Source: Malania oleifera
Lineage: Eukaryota; Streptophyta; Magnoliopsida; Santalales; Ximeniaceae
Reading direction: 5' to 3'
DNA length: 64,000 bases
Assembly: GCF_029873635.1 (NCBI RefSeq)
Contig: NC_080422.1
Location: 14,539,936-14,603,935 of the forward strand
The notes beneath the pieces are model-generated. The model worked only from the letters and a program-made list of their open reading frames with translations, made no database searches and was not told the origin of the DNA. Positions 11,796 through 25,022 of the stretch are shown in pieces. The position numbers were made by a program, and so were the translations under genes. Positions within the stretch are counted from its first letter, which is position 1; each line of letters begins with the position of its first letter.

Positions 11796-14200
11796 GTGTC
11801 ATACCTCTCAATCTGCTAAAGCCAAGTATTGAATGACCACATTATATACAAATAAGCAGCAACTTTTTGTGCTTTCTTTCATTGGATGCCTATCTAAGAA
11901 ACCGAGTGGCTGTTATGGGGATGTAGCAGGGGCACAATTGAAGGGCAGCTGGTAAAAGCAGCCTGATGTAGATATAAAGTTAAACTGTACAGTTACTAAA
12001 GAAAAACAGAATTTACTGTACTATCATTTGAAGAGTTAAATATTATTGGGATTGCATTTAGTTACATCTATGCATTTACTATTCTCTCCAGAGCCCAAAT
12101 ATAAGATTTGAAAGGTTTATTTGTGCATGCAACATCGATGTATGCTCTGTTTCTGTCAATTGAGTTAGTATGCGAGTAGTGTGAATTTAATATGGATTTC
12201 CATTGATGCAAAATTTGGGATAACTTATGATAAGTACTTTTTCAAAATATATATATATTTGTAAAAGTAATTTAGAATAACTTATTATTATTATTTTTAT
12301 TTTTATTTTTGGTATGCATATGTATATTGTACATGTCAATATTTGAAGAAGTTAGGCAACATTTAGCACCAACATTATTTAATCATTTACTCCAGTGCAT
12401 ATTACAGAGATTGTCGAATGATCAATTATTCTTTGAAATGTGATGCCTGGATTTTATGGTCCTCCTACTCCTACTATTATTTTTGTTTAACTGACTGTTG
12501 CTAGTGTCATTGTTATTCAAATCCTTGCTCTAACTTGGGCGAAAAATATATCTTAGGAACAAAGAACTAATTAAAAATAAATCAAAACCACTATGTAAAT
12601 GTGATTTTTGTGGCTTTTTCATAACTAACAAAAACGTACTTTGTTTCTTTTAGGACGTCGTGGTTATGATTCTTACATGATTGGTAAGATGGAATTTATT
12701 CACGAGCAGATAAGATTCTTCTTTTCCTAGTAAAATGGTTGGGCACTGACATCAATGTTTGTATATCAGGAGTCTTGAATATGGGTTGGTACGGATAGCA
12801 TAGTCATGATCGATCATATTGGGTGCAGAACCATACATAAACCCAAATGATTCACCAATTAGACCTTTTGTTTTGTTTTGTCTTGTCCTGTCTTGATTTT
12901 TTCCTGTTGAATTGTTCTTATGATTGAGATTTTGCAGATAAAAGTAGCAAGTCTGGCGGTTTAGCTCTCTAACAAAGCAAAAGAGCAGATGCTGTTTGTC
13001 TCTAAACTGGAACAAATTTTGATTTCTAAAGCTAAGGGCATACTTGTATTATTGATAGGGAGGGGTCCGTCTGTAAACCGACTGGCTACCTCCGGAACAC
13101 CTAGTTTTCACTTAAATACATGTTTGATCCCATGAGAAAATCGAACTTACGGCATCCAATTTGATGGCTCGACCCACAACTTGCCCTTGCCACTGGGCTA
13201 CCTTTGAGGGGCAAAGGCAGGTCCAAAATTAAGTCACAAAGGAAGGAAGCCACTCACTTGAGGGGTTGATGGTGGGATTTCAACTGGGCAACCGTGAGAA
13301 ATTGACTTCTCAGTGCCACAATAGAGGTGCCCCTTATCCCTTTTTCACAAGTAGCATAGTTCTGGCACCAAACAATTGAAAGATAGGGGTCCATACAGCT
13401 CTTTGTTATAAATGCATTGAAGATCAACTTGATATCAACTGCCCTAAAAAAGAGAAAGCATGATAAAGAGAGATTGTATTTGCAAACAAAAGCAGTTTTG
13501 TTTTGACTGCTGAATCATAGGAACAATGGTAATATAATTCAAAATAAATTTTAGTATTATGATTTCAGTTAGTCCCAGATAAATAAAATTGAAAGATAAT
13601 CACGTGGGCCCTCTGGTTTATTAGTTGGGACTTGGGACCCATGGTTGAAAAGGCTAACTACAACTAAACTGGTACCTTTAGCTTTTCATCTTAATCAATG
13701 CCACTCCACTTTTAACAACGGGCAGTCAAAAAAAAGAAAGTATTCACGGTCATTGGATTCCCTGCTCTCTGTATGTATTCATAGAACATTTTGCAAACAG
13801 GATGTCTTTGTGTTACTACTCGACTGCCGTTGGATTGGAATACTGTCACTTTGTAAATTGTGATTACGTGAGCTTTTAATCATATGGTCTGTTGTTTTCA
13901 TTCTAGAAGCCTTTTGCAAGTGGAAAGAGACCCAGCTAAGACAATGCAGGTGTATATGAACAAAAAAAGAGAGAAGTGAAGGCCAAAGCATGAGATGATT
14001 TCCTCTGAGTTCCCGTTGCCTTTGTTATTGGGTAACCTCGAGAGATTTCAACTGTCTCCATCTGTCTCATCTGTATATTAGAAGCAGCATTGCAGACGAA
14101 AAGAAGCCAAGAAGATTTGAGCTATTTCTGTTGTGTAGAGATATCAAGCAAGAGGGAGAGAGAGAGAGAGAGCGCTTGCTGAAAAACCATAGAGCCACAA
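11796..14200. other. Intergenic region between CHL1 and the next gene
   Basis: This holds the CHL1 3' flank, AT-rich sequence with no convincing coding frame, a probable SINE (13040-13215) and the promoter of the gene at 14201. A TATATT stretch near 14073 and a GA run at 14155-14172 in the presumed leader are the only promoter-like features seen. Confidence 0.5.
13040..13215 (-). repeat. Probable tRNA-derived SINE
   Basis: Read on the minus strand, TAGCCCAGTGG (13190-13200) fits the pol III A box, and AGTTCGATTTT (about 13137-13147) fits the B box, with about 50 bp between them as in tRNA-derived SINEs. The body continues to about 13045. No target duplication was identified, so the limits are approximate. 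Confidence 0.45.
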
Positions 14201-14857
14201 ATGTTGCTCCGAAAAACTATTTGCAAAACCAGAAATTTCCTGCACAAAACCCTCAAAAACCTCGAGTCTCTTATCATTGGAGAGTACCAAAAGTTGCCAA
14301 AGACCCCTCCCTTCAACCCATTCTCTTGCAGCAGGAGTAGCAGCCTGAAAATTCATCAGTTGGATCATGTCTATGCAGACGTCTCAAGCCAAGGGGAGTC
14401 TGATCAAGATATTGCAAGGACGAGAAAGAAGAAGAAGAAGAGGATAATGTCATCAGATGAGCCAATGAAGGACGAAGATTCTTGTAATGAAAGCCACATG
14501 AAATCTGGGAAGCAGCCACTTGTGCAGAACAAGCAAAAGGAGAAAGGAGACAAAAAGAAAAGCAAAGGAATAAGCACCAAGGAAGGAAAAAGGGGAGAGC
14601 CAAGTTGTAAGAATGCAAATGGAGGAGCATATGTCTTAGCACAGAAGATGAAGGAACTGGAGAAGATGGATGGGGGTGATCTGAATCATGGGTTGGACAT
14701 AGAAGAGGTGCTCCACTACTATTCTCTACTTAAAAGTCCAGTCTACCTCGATATTGTTGACAACTTTTTCACGGACATGTACTCAGATTTCTTCCATCCA
14801 CGGACATCTGGCAGCACTAGGCATTCACAGCGAAAACTAGGTCCGGTGAAGTTGTAG
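14201..14857 (+). CDS. Plant protein of unknown function, 218 aa, intronless
   Basis: I do not recognise a named family. The open frame has a clean ATG and stop and a basic, hydrophobic N-terminus, followed at about residues 29-42 by the block EYQKLPKTPPFNPFSCSRSS. A strongly charged, low-complexity middle (residues ~60-145) contains KKKKK and KEKGDKKKSK runs. The C-terminal part (~165-205) has the pattern of a folded conserved domain: DIEEVLHYYSLLKSPVYLD followed by an aromatic-rich stretch ending DMYSDFF. This shape resembles small plant proteins with short conserved terminal motifs and a disordered middle. Codon use is gene-like, and a leader with a GA run precedes it. The KKKK stretch could serve as a nuclear signal, but that is inference. 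It stands alone, with the nearest gene 2.4 kb away. Confidence 0.7.
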   Translation: MLLRKTICKTRNFLHKTLKNLESLIIGEYQKLPKTPPFNPFSCSRSSSLKIHQLDHVYADVSSQGESDQDIARTRKKKKKRIMSSDEPMKDEDSCNESHMKSGKQPLVQNKQKEKGDKKKSKGISTKEGKRGEPSCKNANGGAYVLAQKMKELEKMDGGDLNHGLDIEEVLHYYSLLKSPVYLDIVDNFFTDMYSDFFHPRTSGSTRHSQRKLGPVKL

Positions 14858-15241
14858 GTGCAATAGCCACCGCTCTTCCTTGTGAATATGGAATGTTGTT
14901 GGTCTGTGTGTGTTTTTGTTTCTTTTCTTTTCAATCTTTGTGTGTGTGAGCATGCATGTGCTTGTGTGCACATGGACAATGTTATCGTGCAAATATGGCT
15001 TTGCTTTCAACTTCTTACATCACTTGAGTGTATCCTGATAACTCTGTGTGGCGAGAACATGGTCATTTACGAATGCTCTGTTCTACATTGTCGGTTGTCT
15101 ATGATCTGCATACATCGTTTTTTCCCATGAAGGTGCTGGAACACAGCACAGTTATGAGGGTATTAATATACTTTTTACTCTTTGAGGGCATTATGAGGCA
15201 CTATGATAGGGTAATCTCTATACAGATGGACACCTTCTCAT
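14858..15241. other. 3' flank of the 14201 gene
   Basis: This is T- and TG-rich sequence downstream of the stop, probably 3' UTR and flank; a GTGTGT stretch lies at 14900-14970. It ends with CTTCTCAT (15234-15241), the target duplication of the adjoining hAT element. No gene is seen. Confidence 0.4.
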
Positions 15242-16182
15242 TAGGGGTGAGCATAATTCGGTGAAAACCGAATTAATCGGCCGAAATTGGTTGGTTCGGT
15301 TTGGGTAAAAAACTCGATTCGGTCGGTTCGGTTGGGTTTTTACAAAAATTTGGTTAATCGGTTTCGGTTCGGTTAACAAAAAAAAAATAATTCGGTTAAC
15401 CGAATTATTAATTAATTAAATTTTAAGTATAAATTATGAACTTGAGAGTCTCGGAGAAGGGGATGACGACGCCGAGCTTGGTGCGGTTGCGGGGGAAAGT
15501 GATGGTGTTCCGGCAGACGGAGAGGAGGATGAGGGTCATGTTGAACTTGAGAGTCTCAGCGGCGCCCTTGGTGGTGGACCGGTGGTGACGCATAAGCCCA
15601 TGACGTCGAACACCGACCGGTGCTTGTACTGGATGAACTTCCAAGTAAAGAGGGTGGCACAAATGGCGAGCCACAGTAGGATTACCCACACGCGCTTCCA
15701 GTTGTCCTCCACGAAGTACTGGAGGTTGCGGTAGCCTCTCAAGAGCAAGTTGGGTACTTGGGTTCCGTGGTGGGCACTAGCTTTTGACTAAGTAATTGGC
15801 TGTTCGTCGCCAGGTTCGCCGACTGCCCCGACGCTTGCAGGCTTGCAGCAACAGCATCTCCAGAGTCTAGCCTCTCGGCCCTCAACGTCTCAGCCACCAG
15901 CTCGCTGTGCAAAACCAGACCCCAGCCTCTCAGCCACCAGCCATCATTTTTATTAATAAAATTAATAAATAAGGTATTTAATTAATCTGGATTTGATTTT
16001 TTAATTTTTTTTATAATAATCAATTTTAAATAATTTCGATTAAAATCGGTAATTTGGTTGGGTTTGGTTCGATTTCCTCCTCCAATTCAGTCGATTCGGT
16101 TAATGGTATTATTTAACCGAATTTTTTGGTTAATTCGGTTAATTACCCGAATTTGGCCAAACCGACCGTTTGCTCACCCCTA
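15242..16182. mobile_element. hAT-type element (941 bp) carrying a host gene fragment
   Basis: It has perfect 12-bp inverted ends, TAGGGGTGAGCA and TGCTCACCCCTA, flanked by CTTCTCAT on both sides (15234-15241 and 16183-16190), the 8-bp duplication typical of hAT transposons. Subterminal regions are packed with TTCGGTT/AACCGAA motifs, often transposase-binding sites in such elements. No transposase is present, so it must be moved in trans. The middle (about 15430-15950) is GC-rich, quite unlike the ends, and contains a fragment of an RBOH gene. Confidence 0.85.
15440..15748 (-). pseudogene. Captured RBOH (NADPH oxidase) fragment
   Basis: On the minus strand two frames together resemble the start of the ferric-reductase transmembrane region of plant respiratory burst oxidases. 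One frame gives [20 protein letters not shown] and [20 protein letters not shown]; the next gives [20 protein letters not shown] followed by a KTKLGVV-like end. Intact RBOHs have DNW(K/Q)R(I/L)W, FIQYKN, VMGYC and [22 protein letters not shown] small length change near 15560-15575 shifts the frame between them. No start, FAD or NADPH domain is present, so it is not a working gene. It lies wholly inside the hAT element. A 15-bp stretch (GAGACTCTCAAGTTC) from its middle is repeated at its downstream end near 15440. Confidence 0.85.
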
Positions 16183-16331
16183 CTTCTCATCTCATCTCTG
16201 CCATGGGACATCATCCTAGTGAAGCTTGGATTCACTCAGAGCCCTCTGTTTGATACTAGCCAGCCCCATGAGAAAAGGCCTAGAGATCCCTTGGACGGCG
16301 CTCGCTTAATCCAAAATCTGCTTCTTAATCT

Positions 16332-16868
16332 TGTTAGAAAATTGAATGGGTAGGAATAGTATCACACAACTAAAATAAGAAATGAGAAAATAGGAATTGA
16401 TACCAAGATTTACGTGGAAAACCCCCAAACAAATCGAAGGAAAAACCACAGGTAAGAGTAGAAGGAATCCACTATGAAAAATAATGATACAACTTCTCTC
16501 TAATTACAAGAGGAGAACGATGATACCTCTCTCTTGAATTAGGAGTATATAAATCTCTCTAAAATTAGGAGAAACTTAAAAAACAAGCTACAATAGGGAC
16601 ACTTTACAGGAGAGTACTTGATTTCTCTTTCTAAAGGTGGAGTTGGAGATGTTTGGGATGATATCTTCCTTCAGCACCACTTCCCTATTTATAGGGGTTT
16701 TGTAAGCCTCCTTTTTCAAAGTCGTCAAATGAATAGTACAACCCCCATATGAATAGTGCAGCCACCAAATGAATAGTGCAGCCATCATATAAATAGTACA
16801 ACCACCATATGAATAGTACAACCCCTATGTTGGACTTTGAATACTAGAAATGACTTTACAATTCAACA
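16332..16868 (-). repeat. Copia 3' LTR (left)
   Basis: This is paired with 29792-30285. It carries about five tandem copies of a ~21-bp unit like GAATAGTRCARCCACCATAT at about 16729-16832, in what would be U3. Confidence 0.85.
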
Positions 16869-18230
16869 TTTTCCCACTTAAAGTCATTTTCAAACCTTTT
16901 TTTTTTTTTTTTTCTCATCCTTTCTAGTCTTGCCAGTTCCATGCCACTTACATTTCTATTAGGTCATAAGAGAATCTACACCATATGAATTTGTCAATGT
17001 TGATTGATTAGTTTTGGTGTGAATCTTATGCATGTCCACACTTCCTTATTCCACAACTTCTCGAACGAAGTGATACTGTACTCTAATGTGTTTTGTCTTA
17101 GAATGAAAAGCCGGATTCCTTACAATATGCAAGACACTCTGATTGTCACAATAGAGAGGAATTTTCTCTTGATTGTGCCTGACTTCTTCCAATAGTCTTT
17201 TAATTCATATTGTCTCCTTACAAGTCTATGTAGTTGCCATATATTCAGCTTCAGTCGTAGACAATGCCACAATAGTCTGCAACTTTGATACCCAACTTAC
17301 TCCTTCTCCTGCAAGAGTAAACACATAATCTATAGTTGATTTTCTTTTGTCAAGATCACCTGCAAAATCTGAATCAACATATCCACTAACAATAAATTTT
17401 GATCCTTCATAACATAATGCAGCATCTAAGGTCCCTTTGATGTATCTTAGGACCCTCTTCACAGCATTCCAATGCTCTCTACTAGGATTCCCCATGAATA
17501 GACTAACCGTACCAACTGCTTGAGCAATATCTGGTTTTGTACAAATCATAGCGTACATTAGGCTTCCCACTGCTAATGCATACGATACTCGAGACAATTC
17601 CATCCTCTCTGCTTCATTGTTAGGACACATACTTGAGAATAATTTATAATTGACCATAAGTGGGGTAGAAATTGGCTCACAATCTTGCATGTTGAAGTGT
17701 CGCAAGACTTTCTTCAAATAATTATTTTGAGAAAGCCAAATCTTCTTGTCTTTTCTGTCACGGTTAATTTGCATCCCTAAAATCTTGTTTTCTGGTCTCA
17801 AATCCTTCATATCAAACTCCCTAACCAATTGTGCCTTCAATTCTTGGACTCTTTCGTTGTTGGGGCCTACAACCAACATATCATCCATATACAACAATAA
17901 GATAATGAAATCATTATTACCAAACCTCTTGTAGTACGTACAATGGCCTGCACTAAGTTTGTTGTATCTGAGGCTAATTATAAAGGAATAAAATCTCTTG
18001 TACCAACATCTTGGCGCCTGCTTTAAGCCGTACAAAGATTTAGTTAACCTACAACCCAAGTTTTCTTTTCCTTTTTCTTCAAAACTTTCTGGTTGGAGCA
18101 TGTAAATCTCTTCTTCAAGTTCTCCATGAAGAAAAGCAGTTTTCACATCTAACTACTCTAGATATAAATCAAACATAGCACACATAGCCAATATGGTTAT
18201 GATAGTAGAAAGTCTAACAAATGGAGAAAA

Positions 18231-20055
18231 TGTCACGCCCCGAACCCCGAAATGGGACCCAAGGGTGAAAATATAATCTAACATGTCCTTGTATTAGATA
18301 AAACATCCAAAGATACAGTATAATGGATGATAGTCCGACCCCATGGGGTTCCCAGGAACCCTAAACACATCCAATCACAATGATATACGTAGCAGAAAAA
18401 GGTCATCTATATACACATATGCAATACCATACCAGAGTTTATATAAGAGCAAAACATGGCTCTATCACAACGTACAAACGGGTGCCCAAATACATCTCAA
18501 AATGGCAACCCACAAAAAATACAGTCTTAGCACTTACTCAAGTGTTAAACGCAGTACACCGGCCACTACGCTTCCTACACCAGGACGCTAGTTCCGGTTA
18601 CTCAAAGACCCTGTAAAAATGTACGTACAATAGGGGTGAGACACCTCTCAGTAAGGAAGAACACGGGTTATATCGGTGTGTGGCATTTGAGTGTTATCAT
18701 GATACAACATACACGCAGTTAAATGCATTCCAGTACTAATTTCCATAGTGCATACACACACATATACACATACACATGATCAGAAATCCTGGTGTCGTCA
18801 CACCCTTCGGCCCGAAGCTGGCCCGCGACATACGGTGTTGGCCCGTAGCCAACCCGTGAACACGGTGCCACCGGCACATGGCTAGTCCCCGACTCCCATG
18901 GCATCGTACCGGCTTTAACTGGTGGATCCACACCCTTCGGCCTAGTCTGTCAGAATAGGCTCACGCCCTCGGATATAGAGTCGAACACTCTTGCCTACAT
19001 GGCAGGTGATAAAACACACACCCTCGGATATAGAGCCGGACACTCTCACTACCTGGAACAATTTTGGAACTGCGTTCCTACTAGCATTTCAACATAACAC
19101 ACACACATGCATGCTCATATAACCAAAAAAACCACACCCATTTGGTAATCTAAATCATGGCTCTTCAAACACATACAGTTTAAACAAGTCAACACATGAC
19201 CATCCCTATAACACAGTATAAATCAACATATACGTTTGGTTTTCAACAAAACCAGTGATGCAACCCGTCGCCCCCTTTTTGCCAAAAATGTGATAATGAA
19301 AAACTCATAGTTTTTCCCGTTAGATCCCCCCAAAATGAGTAGCCGAAACACACACAGGACTGTGAACCACAGTTCCACCGAGTCCGATTTCAAAAATAAC
19401 TAATATAAACATAGTTCCCCTTACCTTTTTCCCGAATAACAAATCCTGAACTCTAAGGCCCCTAAACAGCAAACCGAGTTCCAAAACCTACAAATCACAA
19501 TATAGAATATACTCACAAGACAATTACCTACAAAACTACAGGATCAGAATTGAAAACCGAGCCTTACTTCGATTTTACGCCGAAACCCGAAAATCTCTGA
19601 AACGAGATTCCAATCCATAAAAGTTGTAGAGAATCCTTCCACAATCCTCATGGTAACTTCATATTCCCAATTCCAACAACGATTGGCGAAGAAATCTAGA
19701 GAGAAGGAGAGTAGGGAGAGTTCTAGAGAGAGAGAGAGAGAGAGATAGAGATAAGATTTGAGTTTCTTAGCTTGGAAGTAAAGAATATTCTATTTATAAC
19801 TCTTTTGACCTGGCCCAATTCGTTGATGAAAAGGTGCCTTCGTCGACGAATCGGTGGCCTTGTCGACGAATCTGAGATCACCGATTTTTTTGAGACTCCT
19901 CGGCTTCTCCTCATCGACGAGTCTCTAAATTTCGTTGACGAGAAGAACAAAGGCTTCATCGACAAAATCTAGCTTTGTCGACGAGGCTTGCTCTTTTACC
20001 AAAATGTCCCTCTCTTTAAATATTAAAACCCATTATCACTGTTCGGGTTCTAACA
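18231..20055 (-). repeat. Gypsy 3' LTR (left)
   Basis: 1825 bp, starting TGTCACGCCCC and ending TTCTAACA on the plus strand. It contains a GA microsatellite near 19725-19746, a cluster of GTCGAC-type palindromes at 19808-19985, and two ~60-bp-spaced copies of CCCTCGGATATAGAG (18967 and 19022). Confidence 0.9.
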
Positions 20056-23000
20056 ATCTCCAATCCTTACAAAAATTTCGTCCTCGAAATTTGCCATCTC
20101 TCATTTACAGACTCATACATACAATCAACACACATACGAACTATCAACATATATATACCACTCTTAGAGAAAAACTGGCGACCACTACAGTGTAGCCCCA
20201 TCATACACATACACAAACATACCCTCACTTATGGTAGAGAAATATCGTTGTTACATATACAACGGTCTCAAGAGTTCACAATACACACACTCCCGACGAC
20301 TAACCACTTATCCCAACCCATAGTAGGATCATGTACAAGTGCTCAAAACAACAGTGGATACTTCCGGCGTATTTTCGTTTCCAGTTCCCAAGAAGCTTCC
20401 TCAATCTCGTGGTTTCGCCACAATACCTTCACCAACGGTATCTCTTTGGTATGAAACTTCTAAACTTTATGGTCCAGAACCTGAATAGGTATCTCCGCAT
20501 ATGCTAAAGTATCCCCCATTTCCAACTCATCGTAACCAATAACATGTGAAGGATCCAACACGTACGTCCTCAACATGGATACGTGAAACACATCATGGAC
20601 CCTTGAAAGTACTAGAGGTAATGCAACTCTGTAGGCTATCGGACCCACTCGATCTAGTACCTCAAATGGTCTGATATACCTTGGGCACAACTTGCCCTTC
20701 CTCCCAAATCTCATCACCCCTTTCATCGGAGCAATACGCAGAAAAACCTTACCTCCCACTTCGAACTCTAGCTCACGGCGGCGAACATCTGCATATCTCT
20801 TCTGCCGACTTTGAGCTGATGTAACCCTCTCCCAGATCAAACTCACCTTCTCAGACGCCTGCTGCACGAGTTCAAGTCCTAACACCTGATGTTCACCAAC
20901 CTCATCCCAACACAAAGGAGATCGACACCTCCGACCATACAAAGCCTTGAATGGTGCCATCCCGATACTAGACTAGAAGCTGTTATTATAAGCGAACTCT
21001 ACAAGTGGCATAAACTGCATCCAGCTACCACCGAAGTCTAACACACAAGCTCGCAACATATCTTCCAATATCTGTATCGTGCTCTCTGACTGCCCATTAG
21101 TGTGGGGGTGGAACGCTGTACTGAAAGTAAGCTTTGTCCCCAATGCCTCCTGCAAGCTCATCCAAAATCGAGAAGTAAACCTCGAATCCCGATTTGATAC
21201 TATGGACACCGGTACTCCGTGCATTCTCACAATCTCATGCACATACAAATCTGCTAGCCTACTTAAAGGATAGCCAACCTTCATCGGTATGAAATGAGCA
21301 GATTTCGTCAATCTATCCACGATCACCCAAATAGCATTCTTCCCGTGAAGCGCTAGTGGCAAACCGGTTACAAAATCCATGGAAATATGCTCTCATTTCC
21401 ACACTGGAATAGGCAAAGGCTGCAATGGCCCTACCAGTCTCTGATGTTCAGCTTTCACCTGCTGACACGTCAGACACTGCTCCAAGAATTGAGCAATCTG
21501 CTGCTTCATACCAGACCACCAGAAGGTCTCGCGCAAGTCCCGATACATCTTTGTACTACTAGGATGTACCGTGTACATAAAACAATGCGCCTCTTCTAGA
21601 ATCGTCCTTCTGATCTCATCATCGTTCAGAACACACAATCTAGTCCCAAACCTTAATACACCCCCTTTAGAGATGTTAAATTCTGTAGCCAGTCCCTGCT
21701 GTACCTTTTCCATAACCTCTGTCAACTCTGCATCACTAGCCTGCGCGGCTTTTATACGCTCAAACAAGGTCAGTTAGATCACCAAACCAGCAAGATAAGC
21801 CTGATGATCACCAACCACCAACTCTATACCTGAGCTTTCCAAATCCCGTCTAATGTGACACTGAGTTACAACCGTAGATACATCCGTAAGCCCTAACTTC
21901 CGGCTCAACGCATCAGCCACCACATTAGCTTTCCCCGGGTGATAACTAATCGTGCAATCGTAATCTTTAATCAACTTTAGTGACCGCCTCTGTCTCATAT
22001 TCAACTCCTTCTGCGTGAAGAAATACCTGAGGCTCTTATGGTCTGTGAAGATTTCACATTGCACCCCGTACAAATAATGTCGCCAGATCTTCAATGCATA
22101 TACCACAACAGCCAAATCCAGATCATGCATAGGATAATTCTTCTCATATTCCTTCAGTTTCCGAGAGGCATAAGCTACTACCTTACCTTGCTGCATAAGC
22201 ACACATCCCAAACCTTTCAGAGACGCGTCACTATAAATCATAAACCCACCATCCCCCGAAATGAATGGTCAACACTGGAGCAGTAACGAGCCGATGCTTT
22301 AGTTCTTGAAAGCACTGCTCGCAATCACTGGTCCACTCAAACTGCACTCCTTTCCTGGTCAATCGTGCCAGAGGTCCCGACAGTTTAGAGAAACCCTCTA
22401 CGAACCGACGATAGTAACCTGCCAGTCCTAAAAAACTCCAAACCCAATATGACTCAACCAAAATTCACATTTCTTCAACTTAGCATACAACTTCTTCTCC
22501 CGCAGAATCTGTAATACTAACCTCAAATGTTCCACGTGCTCTTCCATACTCCTCGAGTATACCAGAATGTCGTCAATGAATACCACTACGAATCGATCTA
22601 GGTACTCATGAAAAACCTTGTTCATCATATCCATGAACACCGCTGGAGCATTCATCAACCCAAATGGCATGACTAAGAACTCGTAGTGGCCATATCTAGT
22701 TCGAAAAGTTGTCTTCGCTACATCCTTTGATTTGACCATCACCTGATGATATCCTGACCGCAAGTCGATCTTCAAAAAGACCCGCATCCCCTGCAACTAG
22801 TCAAAGAGATCATCTATACGCGGTAAAGGATAACGATTTTTCACAGTTACCTTATTAATCTCACGGTAATCAATGCACATCCGCATTGACCCGTCCTTCT
22901 TCTTCACAAACAGTATTGGAGCTCCCCAGGGTGAAACACTAGGTCGAATGAATCCCCTGTCTAGTAATTCTTGCAACTGCTCCTTCAAATCCCGAAGTTC

Positions 23001-25022
23001 CGCTGGAGCCATTCGGTACGAAGTTTTGGAGATCGGTGCCTTACCGGGCAACAACTCTATCGCAAACTCCACCTCACGATTTAGAGGTAAACCGGGTAAA
23101 TCATCTGGAAACACATCCGGGAACTCGCTAACTATCTGAATGTCCTCGAGTCTTAACTCATCTCATAGCGGTTCCTTCATACAAGTTAGGTATCCCTAAT
23201 ATTCGTCCAAGAGTAGCCTTCTCATCTGTAGTGCCGACAGAATCTGTGGCGCTGAACGCACACACGATCCCACGAATTCGTACTCCTACCCCCCAGGAGG
23301 TCTGAAAACTACCACCTTCTTACGACAGTCGATCACAACATAACTGGAGAACAACCAATCCATCCCCAGAATGATATCGAACCCCGATATGTCGTATACC
23401 ACAAGATTCGCCAGTAGCAGCTTTCCCTGAATTTCCACTAGGCACTCTACCAATATCTTCCTACAGAAAGACACACTCCCAGATGGCATAATGACAGATA
23501 ACACCTCATTCATGTCTCAGGTCTCAACCCCACACCGTCCCACAAAATTCACAGACACAAAGGAATGAGTCACAACCAAATCAAACAAAACAACAGTTTT
23601 ATTCAAAAGCAATAATAAGGTACCTGTCACCACGTTACCTGCATGCTCAGTGTCCGCTGGAGTAAGAGAGTATACTCTAGCCAGAGTTGTATTCGTCTGA
23701 ATGGTTCCCTAAGGTATCTGATTGCTCCCTCGGTTCCCATTAAATGCAGGCACATCTCGCTTCGGTGCACGACAATCACGAGACATGTGGCCTGGCTGGC
23801 CACAGTTGTAGCAGTTAGCCCCAAATGACCGGCACTCACCCTCGTGCCATCTATGGCATCTGGTACAACGACCACTAATCTGACTCCCCTGAGAATCCTG
23901 ACGCTCGGTATTCTGGCAATAGCCCGAGCCTTTGTTCCTTTTCTTCCACTATCCCTGATGAGATCCTATCTGGGAATTGGAAGGTACTATCCTCTTCCTC
24001 AATTCCTGATCCACCTCATCCTCTCGGATACCGATCTCAATCACCGTGCCTTTTTCCACCAATACCGAGAACTCGCGGATCTGAAGCATACCCACTAGTC
24101 TGCGGATATCCTTCCTCAGGCCCTTCTCGAACCTCTGAGTCTTTTCGTAATCGCTTGAGATCAAACATAGTGAAAAGCGGGACAGCTCTATGTACCGAGC
24201 CGTATACCCCTGCACCGTCATACTCCCTTGAGTCAGAGTAGAAAACTCATCTGCCTTCGCATCACGTGCGGAAGCCGGGAAGTATCTGACAAAAAACACC
24301 TCCTTAAAACGGTTCCACATCATCTCCTCAGGACTGGCTCTTTGCTTCTCCAGCAGACTCACCACAGTCCACCATCGACCCGCCTCCCCAGATAGCTGGA
24401 AGGTGGCATAAAGGACTCGCTGCCTATCGGTACAGTGTAGAACCTCCAAGATCCTCTTAATCTTCTCCACCTAGTCCTCTGCTGTCATTGGGTCAGGTCC
24501 TCCAGAGAACGCTGGAGGATGCATGCATGTGAACCTCTTAATGGTGCACCCCGCAGCAGTAGGAGAGCGCTCGCGTCTCCTCACACTCCACCCGATCTCT
24601 CGCAATACCTACCTCATCAAACCTCGAGGCACAGAAGGAGACTCATTACTCGCAGTCTCCTCGGAACCACTTCCCAAGTTATTATCCTTAGGCTCCATTC
24701 TACAACACAATAGGAATCTGTCAGTATCCCTACAACACATACAATTAACACAATGATCTACACTAATCATGTTAACTACTCCCTGCTAGGTCTAGGTTTG
24801 TCCTATTACACCGACACGAAAGTCATCAATTATCTGCCCTGCTTTTACTGGAATCGTCATTCTAGGAAAAACATGGAATACGGTCGATAAATCCCGATCT
24901 AGCAACCGAACAACCCTCAACCAACTCTACCTATATCCACATCCTATACTCTGGTATGTACTCACAACTAAGCCTAACCAAGTCTACAAGATCTAGTAAC
25001 CTGGTTAGCTCTGATACCAAGC

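Noticed and set aside
15423-15748. A functional RBOH gene
   Set aside because: Only a small transmembrane piece is present, in two frames, within a transposon; no start, EF-hand, FAD or NADPH domains.
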